NCBI GenBank assembly: GCA_035457105.1
Contig: DATIBX010000769.1
Coordinates: 1 to 16,321, forward strand
Source: PSRF01 sp035457105
GTDB lineage: Bacteria; Acidobacteriota; Blastocatellia; Pyrinomonadales; Pyrinomonadaceae
Direction of reading: 5' to 3'
DNA length: 16,321 bases
Shown in pieces: positions 8,000 to 13,392 of the stretch. A model generated the notes under the pieces. That model had not been told where the DNA came from. It ran no database searches and was given only the letters and a program-made list of their open reading frames with translations. How positions within the stretch are numbered: position 1 is the stretch's first letter; every line of letters begins with the position of its first letter. The translations under genes were made by a program, and so were the position numbers.

Positions 8000-9151
8000 T
8001 CAGCGTTGGTCGATCGGAATATAAGGAGTGTTTCGTTCACCGATGTACTCGGCGCGCGGTCGAATCAACTTGTTATCAGCATACTGTTCGAGGACATGTG
8101 CGGTCCAACCGGTGATCCGACTGACGGCAAAGATTGGTGTGTATAGATCGAGCGGAATTCCCATCATGTAGTAAGTCGAGGCTGAATAAAAGTCGACGTT
8201 TGGATAAAGACCCTTCTCGCGCATCATCACCTCTTCAACCTTGCGCGAGATTTCATACCATTTTGATTCGCCAGCACGTTCACCCATTTCTTTGGAGAAT
8301 TGTCTTAAATGGGTTGCGCGAGGATCTTCTGTCTTATAAACAGCATGGCCGAATCCCATCATCTTACGTTTTTCGGCCAGCGCGCGCTTCACAAAACTTT
8401 CTACATTTGCAACCTCACCAATCTCGAGGAGCGTCTTCATCACGTTTGTGTTGGCGCCGCCATGCAGTGGACCAGATAAGGCGCCGATAGCAGCTACCAC
8501 TGAAGCGTAAAGACTGGCCAAAGTTCCCGCGACGACGCGCGCAGTAAATGTCGAGGCATTTAATTCGTGATCGGCGTGAAGCACCAGACAAACATCGAAA
8601 AGATGAGCATCGTGTTCTGAAGGTTTTTCACCTTTCAGCATGTAGAGAAAATTCGTCGCGATGTTTTCCTTCGGCAGCGCGGCAACGGGCTCTTCACCTC
8701 GTCTGATACGCTCGGCCGCGGCTACCAGGGTCGCGAATTGCGCCGTCAACTTTATTGAGGTGCGATGACTCGCTTCCGGCGAAATGTCACGGGCCGTAGC
8801 GTCGAATGACTCAAGAGCTGATACGGCCGTTCGTAACACATCAATGGGATCTGCCTCTCGGGGCAGTTGACGCAGCAGGTTTATAACCTCACTCGGAACT
8901 GCATAAGAGTCGCCGATCTGTCGCCGTAGATCTTCGAGTTCCGAACGTTTCGGTAAGCGTTTATTCCAGAGTAAAAAAGCGACCTCTTCAAAATTCGAGT
9001 TCCGGGCCAGGTCGTGAATGTTGTAGCCCTGATAAATCAGTTCGCCTTTATCACCGACGACGTCTGAAACAGTAGAGGTGCCAACTACTACACCGCGCAA
9101 TCCGGTCGCGGCGCTTGAAGGAGTGGGATTCGCTTTCGCTTGGTCAGTCAT
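8000..9151 (-). CDS. gltA: Citrate synthase (short bacterial type, citrate/2-methylcitrate synthase family)
   Basis: A 383-residue enzyme condensing oxaloacetate with acetyl-CoA, the entry step of the TCA cycle. Family signs include the opening GLRGVVVGTSTVSDVVGD and the substrate-binding HADHELNAS (His195 in HELN). The catalytic residues are His230 in GPLHGGANTNV, His269 in GFGHAVYKTEDPR and Asp320 in VDFYSAS. The short length fits the dimeric type, which includes 2-methylcitrate synthases; citrate synthase is favoured because no other propionate-pathway gene is nearby. The reading frame extends to a GTG at 9193, but that codon lies inside a good promoter (see 9173-9201), so the ATG at 9151 is chosen. 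This gives a leader of about 15 bases without an obvious ribosome site. The gene shares a two-base gap with the S9 peptidase stop. Confidence 0.93.
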   Translation of the reverse strand: MTDQAKANPTPSSAATGLRGVVVGTSTVSDVVGDKGELIYQGYNIHDLARNSNFEEVAFLLWNKRLPKRSELEDLRRQIGDSYAVPSEVINLLRQLPREADPIDVLRTAVSALESFDATARDISPEASHRTSIKLTAQFATLVAAAERIRRGEEPVAALPKENIATNFLYMLKGEKPSEHDAHLFDVCLVLHADHELNASTFTARVVAGTLASLYASVVAAIGALSGPLHGGANTNVMKTLLEIGEVANVESFVKRALAEKRKMMGFGHAVYKTEDPRATHLRQFSKEMGERAGESKWYEISRKVEEVMMREKGLYPNVDFYSASTYYMMGIPLDLYTPIFAVSRITGWTAHVLEQYADNKLIRPRAEYIGERNTPYIPIDQR

Positions 9152-9172
9152 AAATGTTTTGTTTTCAGCCGA

Positions 9173-9201
9173 AAGATAACAAAGCGGTGCCACAGTGACA
9201 A
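9173..9201 (-). promoter_or_regulatory. Sigma-70-type promoter for citrate synthase
   Basis: On the minus strand, TTGTCA (complement of 9196-9201; five of six consensus bases) is followed after exactly 17 bases by TATCTT (complement of 9173-9178; four of six). Transcription would begin near 9166, about 15 bases before the ATG at 9151. The alternative GTG start at 9193 falls in the spacer and so would not be transcribed from here. Confidence 0.5.
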
Positions 9202-9282
9202 GCGGCGATGATCTTCACCAAACATATCGACGGTTGATTTGGTAGTCTCTTGGTCAGGCATTCAATCTGCCGCCTAAGTGTG

Positions 9283-9339
9283 TCTGTGACTCTGTGGTGG
9301 AAATCTTGGACCGTCATTTTCCAACCACAGAGTCACAGA
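9283..9339. repeat. 16-bp perfect inverted repeat (CACAGAG-type)
   Basis: TCTGTGACTCTGTGGT (9283-9298) is perfectly complementary to ACCACAGAGTCACAGA (9324-9339). The stem extends five more bases towards the loop with a single bulge, leaving a loop of about 14 bases (9304-9317). A further degenerate copy, CACAGAG, lies at 9354-9360. It sits after the SAM-enzyme stop and before the citrate synthase promoter on the minus strand, so it could separate the two transcripts. No T-run follows the stem, so a simple intrinsic terminator is not supported. Confidence 0.7.
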
Positions 9340-9378
9340 AGCCACTGAGGTCGCACAGAGTAAGGCAAGCCAGTACAC

Positions 9379-10212
9379 CTAACACTTTACTAACTTGAGA
9401 GTGTCTCCGCGTTTTGCATGCAGCAATTTGGCAGCCGATTTATTAGTCGCCGCGATCTCTAGAAATCCGGCGCTACCCCAAATAGCGAACAATTCATGGC
9501 GTGACCCTATCTGCTCTAAAAAGTATTGCTTGAAAGCCTTTATTCGCTTCCCCTTCACGAGCAACTGACAGTTGTCTGGAATGTCCGCCTTAGTGAAGTT
9601 CGTAATACAGTTGCCGAACGTATCAACGTGGATGATTCGACCTTCGAGTCCTCGTTTTTTCGGCAACGGTCTAAGACTCGGTAGGACCACCGGGTCGGTA
9701 ATTTTTGGCCCAAACGCATCTGCTCTCAAGCCTCGGGAAAGGGCTGCCGTCACTGGAGCAAATACGTCACGTCCATGAAAGGTGCTACTCATCGGTGTTC
9801 GAAAGTATTGCTCCTCCTTAATATGGAACACTTCGTAATCTCGCACTTGTTCCAGGACATAACTAAAGATTCCATTATCGGGTCCGACAAATGTAGCTGT
9901 GTCTGTGCTGACAATAACCGGTCGGCGATCCGAGCCTACTCCTGGGTCAACTATGGCGAGGTGAATAGTGTTGGGTGGGAATGACTGATAGGAAGCCAGT
10001 AGCGTAAACGCAGCTGCCTCAATGTCCTGTGGTGGAATTTCATGAGTAATGTCGATCAACCGCGCGCTGGGATTGATTGAGAGAATCACTCCTTTAACTG
10101 CGCCCACGAAATAGTCGGTAACACCAAAATCGGTCAATAAAGAAATGACGGCAACAGTTGACGATGTATCGCCAGCTCTTCCCGTCTTTAACTTCCTGAC
10201 AGTCGCAGTCAC
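9379..10212 (-). CDS. SAM hydroxide adenosyltransferase (DUF62 family; SAM-dependent chlorinase/fluorinase homologue)
   Basis: A 277-residue cytoplasmic protein of the family that cleaves S-adenosylmethionine with an activated water to give adenosine and methionine. The N-terminal domain shows SLLTDFG (24-30, Asp28), INPSARLIDITHEIPPQDI (46-64) and IVDPGVGSDRR (87-97), and ends with STFHGRDVFAP (143-153). Asp89, Arg96 and His146 are the likely Asp-Arg-His set that marks the hydroxide-using members rather than the halogenases. A beta-barrel C-terminal domain follows from about 188 (GRIIHVDTFGNCITNF). Its GTG start overlaps the TGA stop of the upstream gene (GTGA at 10212-10209) and has no ribosome site of its own, so translation is probably coupled. 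The biological purpose of SAM cleavage in this family is poorly understood. Confidence 0.9.
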   Translation of the reverse strand: MTATVRKLKTGRAGDTSSTVAVISLLTDFGVTDYFVGAVKGVILSINPSARLIDITHEIPPQDIEAAAFTLLASYQSFPPNTIHLAIVDPGVGSDRRPVIVSTDTATFVGPDNGIFSYVLEQVRDYEVFHIKEEQYFRTPMSSTFHGRDVFAPVTAALSRGLRADAFGPKITDPVVLPSLRPLPKKRGLEGRIIHVDTFGNCITNFTKADIPDNCQLLVKGKRIKAFKQYFLEQIGSRHELFAIWGSAGFLEIAATNKSAAKLLHAKRGDTLKLVKC

Positions 10213-11228
10213 TGAACGTTCGTATCGGATGAAGTGCGAATCTTCATTTGTTGACCGCGGTCCAACCTTATATCTTTACCGCGCTGGGTCATAACTCCTG
10301 CAGTTCCGGCACCCCCGCCAATGATCGCTCCGATCGCCGCACCGCTGCCGCCCCCGGCTATTGCTCCGATGATTGCACCGATACCTGTTGCAGCACCAAT
10401 CTTAGCCGCATCATCCTTAGTCGAATCTCGACCTTTGACACCGCCTTCGGGATCCACGTTCGACGGACCATCTGGAGTCATGGGTATTACTTCGACAAGT
10501 TCCGCATGTAGGCTGGTCACTCTGTTGTCGGCTGTTCGAATTTGTTCAAATGATAATTGTAGCTGCGCAACGCCCTTCACTTTTCCGGGCCTTTTGACCT
10601 GCGATACCCGACCCTCAACGGTCGCACCCGCATATTCAGAAGGTTCCGTAACCCGAGCCTCAAAGTGGTCGCCGCGCTGCGAGACATCAGTAGACAAAGG
10701 AGTCAACAACTCAAGCCCGAGAATGGTATTTCTCGGAATTGACAACGAACTCGTTTGCGCAGGGGCGCTACTGTTGGAATTATCGTTTGCAGGAGAGTTA
10801 TTAACTTGAGAGTTATTTGGCGCCGCCGTATTGCTATTGTCAGCGTCCGCTACTGGCTGAGGCTGCTGCCCTTGCTGTCGTCTTCTCAAACCAGTCGGGA
10901 TTGACGAATCAAACTGCTGGTGGTCAAAACCAGCAGCATATCCTCCTTCGAACCCCTGCTGATATCCGTCTCGATAATCCTCGATTGGTCCCCAGACCGC
11001 GTTGAAGGAGCGATCGGCCCGTTGGTATTCCTCTTTATTCTGATAATTCCGCGGTGCGTTGTCGGCGAGATCTTTGAAGCCGGCGTTGTACCCGTCAGAG
11101 TAGCCGGTGCGATACCCGCGCTCAAGAGCGGTTGAGCCCTGAACCGGGCCAACTGCCGAAACCAATGCGGTCGGTCCAACCAGAGCAATAACCAACGAAA
11201 CCATCAGGGGAAATCTAAAGTAATTCAT
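10209..11228 (-). CDS. Secreted protein with aromatic/Gly tetrapeptide repeats and a C-terminal glycine zipper
   Basis: A 339-residue protein of unknown function. Residues 1-25 are a signal peptide. Two clusters follow in which Gly-Tyr or Gly-Phe recurs every four residues: at 38-51 (Gly38, 42, 46, 50) and at 88-101 (Gly88, 92, 96, 100). A low-complexity Gln/Asn/Ser/Pro linker spans about 115-160. A beta-rich domain (162-250, with RGDHFEARVTEP and GATVEGRVSQVKRPGKVKG) resembles one found in other acidobacterial secreted proteins. A glycine zipper (277-312, repeated GAIIG and GGGSGAAIG) could insert in a membrane, and it is followed by a short basic tail. The ATG at 11228 has a strong GGAAGGA ribosome site (complement of 11236-11242) seven bases upstream. 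It is the first gene of a coupled pair with the SAM-cleaving enzyme. An envelope location is likely; the role is not known. Confidence 0.82.
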   Translation of the reverse strand: MNYFRFPLMVSLVIALVGPTALVSAVGPVQGSTALERGYRTGYSDGYNAGFKDLADNAPRNYQNKEEYQRADRSFNAVWGPIEDYRDGYQQGFEGGYAAGFDHQQFDSSIPTGLRRRQQGQQPQPVADADNSNTAAPNNSQVNNSPANDNSNSSAPAQTSSLSIPRNTILGLELLTPLSTDVSQRGDHFEARVTEPSEYAGATVEGRVSQVKRPGKVKGVAQLQLSFEQIRTADNRVTSLHAELVEVIPMTPDGPSNVDPEGGVKGRDSTKDDAAKIGAATGIGAIIGAIAGGGSGAAIGAIIGGGAGTAGVMTQRGKDIRLDRGQQMKIRTSSDTNVQ

Positions 11229-11380
11229 CTTTCTGTCCTTCCGAAGAAATTACAACCAAGTGCGGTCGTAGTCTTGGGAGAGCCAATCTCGCTTCTGAAT
11301 GCTACCATTCGGCCATCCGCGGCACCAATCTTAACGCTTTTTCGTGAGAGCCCAACCTTTTTGATTAATAAATTCGACGC

Positions 11381-11409
11381 TTGACGCTACCTGGTGAGCA
11401 ACCTAGACT
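11381..11409 (+). promoter_or_regulatory. Sigma-70-type promoter for the iron-sulfur operon
   Basis: TTGACG (11381-11386; five of six consensus bases) and TAGACT (11404-11409; four of six) are separated by exactly 17 bases. Transcription would begin near 11416, giving a leader of about 80 bases to the desulfurase ATG at 11495. The TTG of the -35 box is also the most upstream in-frame start codon of the desulfurase reading frame, which argues against using that codon for translation. Confidence 0.5.
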
Positions 11410-11494
11410 CGATTTCTGGTCAACCAGTCCCCGAGTCGAATCTCAGATGCGAGAAGTCTCAATTCAGGTTGGCGCTTTTTTTAGGCAGCTACGT

Positions 11495-12700
11495 ATGGCA
11501 AATCGCCACATTTATCTCGATCACAGTGCAACCACACCCGTAGACAGCCGGGTCGCTTCCGTTATGTCGAAGGCGCTGACGGAGACTTTTGGAAATGCTT
11601 CGAGCGTCCACGGTTTTGGCCAACAGGCCAGGGCCGCAGTCGATCGCGCCCGTCGTGAAGTGGCCAACCTGATAGGTGCTCGTCAAAACGAAATTGTCTT
11701 TACGTCGGGGGGCACTGAGGCTAACAATCTTGCTATTAAAGGTCTGAATTTCGACGAGCCGTCGCACATCATTTCTTCAGCTATTGAGCACCCGTCAGTG
11801 CGCGGAGTTTGTGATGCCCTTGAGGAGCGTGGCTGGGACATAACACGTTTGCCCGTTTACGAGAACGGCATTATTCGCATGGATGATTTGAAGGCTGCGA
11901 TTACCACGCGCACATCTCTAATAACTATCATGACAGCCAATAACGAGATTGGCACGCTGCAACCAATTTCAGAGATTGGCAAAGTCGTAGCTGCGAAACG
12001 TGCTGAAGGACAGAAGATTTGGTTTCATACTGACGCAGTCCAGGCCGCTGGCAGAATCGCTTTAAACGTGGATGAACTCGGTTGCGATCTGCTCTCGCTG
12101 TCTGGACATAAACTCTATGCCCCGAAAGGGGTCGGCGCGTTGTTTGTGCGACGCGGTGTTCGCCTTCGCAGCCAAAGTATCGGTGGTCACCAGGAACGAG
12201 AGCGACGGGCCGGCACTGAAAACGTTCCTGGCATTGTCGCCCTGGGTGAGGCAGCAAGGCTCGCGCGCGAGGAATTTTCTGAACGTACTCAACACGACGC
12301 GCACCTTCGCGATTTGTTTGAACAACTAGTAGCAGAGCATATTGACGATCTCGTTTTCAATGGAGATGCACAACTGCGACTACCGCATCTCTCGAATATT
12401 TCGTTTCGCTATATCGAGGGTGAAGGCCTTCTGATAAATCTGGATTTACAAGGTGTCGCAGTCTCAACTGGTTCAGCATGCTCATCGGGAACACTGGAGC
12501 CGTCGCCTGTAATTAGAGCACTTGGACACAACGATGAATTGGCACGTGGCTCCATACGCTTCAGTTTTGGCAAGGACAACAACGAAGCAGACGTGCAATA
12601 CACTGTTGATGTTTTGTCCTCCGCCGTGGAAAAACTGCGCGAACTTTCGCCACTTAACAAACCTTCAATAGGTGAACTTCAACCGGTAAACACAAGGTAA
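11495..12700 (+). CDS. iscS: Cysteine desulfurase (IscS/NifS type)
   Basis: A 401-residue PLP enzyme that takes sulfur from cysteine, leaving alanine and an enzyme persulfide for Fe-S cluster and other sulfur pathways. It begins with the family opening IYLDHSATTPVD (6-17). Key residues are the TSGGTEANNLAIKG phosphate loop (70-83), His99 in EHPS, Asp180 in HTDAVQAAG, the PLP lysine Lys206 in SGHKLYAPKG and the persulfide cysteine Cys329 in STGSACSSGTLEPS. The flexible Cys loop places it in the IscS/NifS class rather than SufS. The frame is open back to 11381, but the ATG at 11495 matches family starts and lies downstream of the promoter; ATG 11447 is a less likely alternative. A weak AGGCAG lies before the chosen start. 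Its stop is one base from the scaffold gene start, so the two form an operon. The nifS name would be equally defensible. Confidence 0.93.
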   Translation: MANRHIYLDHSATTPVDSRVASVMSKALTETFGNASSVHGFGQQARAAVDRARREVANLIGARQNEIVFTSGGTEANNLAIKGLNFDEPSHIISSAIEHPSVRGVCDALEERGWDITRLPVYENGIIRMDDLKAAITTRTSLITIMTANNEIGTLQPISEIGKVVAAKRAEGQKIWFHTDAVQAAGRIALNVDELGCDLLSLSGHKLYAPKGVGALFVRRGVRLRSQSIGGHQERERRAGTENVPGIVALGEAARLAREEFSERTQHDAHLRDLFEQLVAEHIDDLVFNGDAQLRLPHLSNISFRYIEGEGLLINLDLQGVAVSTGSACSSGTLEPSPVIRALGHNDELARGSIRFSFGKDNNEADVQYTVDVLSSAVEKLRELSPLNKPSIGELQPVNTR

Positions 12701-12701
12701 C

Positions 12702-13079
12702 TTGTCCTACTCTTCCGTATTTAAAGAGCATCTTGCGAATCCTCGTAATGTCGGCGACTTAGCGAATGCTACTGCGGTCGTTGAAGAGAGCAATCCTGTT
12801 TGTGGCGACCGACTGCGTCTCTCGTTGCGGGTAAGCGAAGGGAAAATAATTGAAGCAAAGTACCTCGCTTACGGCTGTCCTCCAACACTTGTAAGCGGTT
12901 CAGTGCTGACCGAAGTGCTTTTTGGTATGACCCTTTCAGAGGCGGAGAAACTAACGCGGGCTGAGCTGATCGAACGTGTTGGTGGTCTGCCTTCGAGAAG
13001 ACATCACGCGGCGGCATTAGCAATAGAGACGCTGCGCACAGCTCTTCAGCAGATTAGACAAGTCAGCCCCGGGCAGTAG
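12702..13079 (+). CDS. IscU/NifU-N-like iron-sulfur scaffold protein lacking the third conserved cysteine
   Basis: A 125-residue protein aligned with IscU: YSSVFKEHLANPRNVGDL (3-20) matches the IscU opening, NPVCGDRL supplies Cys34 and Asp36, and YGCPP supplies Cys59. The third IscU cysteine, normally in an HC pair after the LPPVK chaperone motif, is Ala103 here (LPSRRHHAAALAIETL), with His102 kept. The LPPVK site is changed to LPSRR, so HscA/HscB-type chaperone release may not apply; no such chaperone genes are adjacent. It would receive sulfur from the desulfurase encoded one base upstream and hold or pass on a cluster. Translation must start at the TTG at 12702, since no ATG lies before the conserved region; AAGG just upstream and the overlap-like spacing suggest coupled translation. 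Fe-S scaffold identity is good, but canonical function is uncertain. Confidence 0.85.
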   Translation: MSYSSVFKEHLANPRNVGDLANATAVVEESNPVCGDRLRLSLRVSEGKIIEAKYLAYGCPPTLVSGSVLTEVLFGMTLSEAEKLTRAELIERVGGLPSRRHHAAALAIETLRTALQQIRQVSPGQ

Positions 13080-13114
13080 TAGCAGTTGGGTTAGATTCCG
13101 GAGGTTCGCGTCCC

Positions 13115-13329
13115 TCTCATTCTCCCCAATACTTTAGCTTCCTTTCTCATTCTCCCCAAACTTTTAGCTTGGGGTACCGGTTGGCCCAAGGAGATTAGCT
13201 AACCGTTTTAACGGTTTTCTACTGCCCAAAGCCTATTTCTGAATGGAATTGAGAAACCGTTAAAACGGTTAGAGCGATCTAAAGCGCAGCCTTAACCCCA
13301 AGCTAAAGCTTGGGGAGAATGAGAGAAAG
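13115..13329. repeat. Nested palindromic repeat element (about 215 bp)
   Basis: This fills most of the 313-bp gap between the scaffold gene and the penicillin-binding protein gene. The left side carries two direct copies of a 26-bp unit beginning TCTCATTCTCCCC (13115-13140 and 13145-13170; 23 of 26 identical, 30-bp period). The right side (13296-13328) is the inverse complement of the second copy, including AAGCTTGGGGAGAATGAGAG. Inside lies a perfect 19-bp inverted pair, CTAACCGTTTTAACGGTTT (13199-13217) and its complement (13254-13272), each half of which is itself palindromic (AACCGTT-AACGGTT). No reading frame is supported in it. It resembles a REP/BIME-like or miniature mobile element and could form a large cruciform between convergent genes. 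Confidence 0.75.
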
Positions 13330-13392
13330 CCAAGCTAGGCTTCGGGAGGATAAGAGGCGGCGAGGATTGAACCTGCTCAAATTTTCTCCAGC

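Noticed and set aside
10321..10809. 162-residue plus-strand frame opposite the glycine-zipper gene
   Set aside because: It is a mirror of the Gly/Ala- and Ser/Asn-rich coding sequence on the other strand; it has no ribosome site, and the minus-strand frame has a signal peptide and conserved domain.
11928..12257. 109-residue minus-strand frame inside the cysteine desulfurase gene
   Set aside because: It overlaps the PLP-lysine region of the real gene and shows no independent signals.
13115..13329. CRISPR array
   Set aside because: Only two direct copies and one inverted copy of the unit are present, the spacers are not uniform, and no cas genes are nearby; the structure is palindromic rather than array-like.
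13355..13385. Stretch AGGATTGAACCTGCTC resembling the T-arm and 3' end of a tRNA
   Set aside because: The flanks do not form a 5-bp T-stem, and no anticodon arm or acceptor stem could be built around it on either strand.
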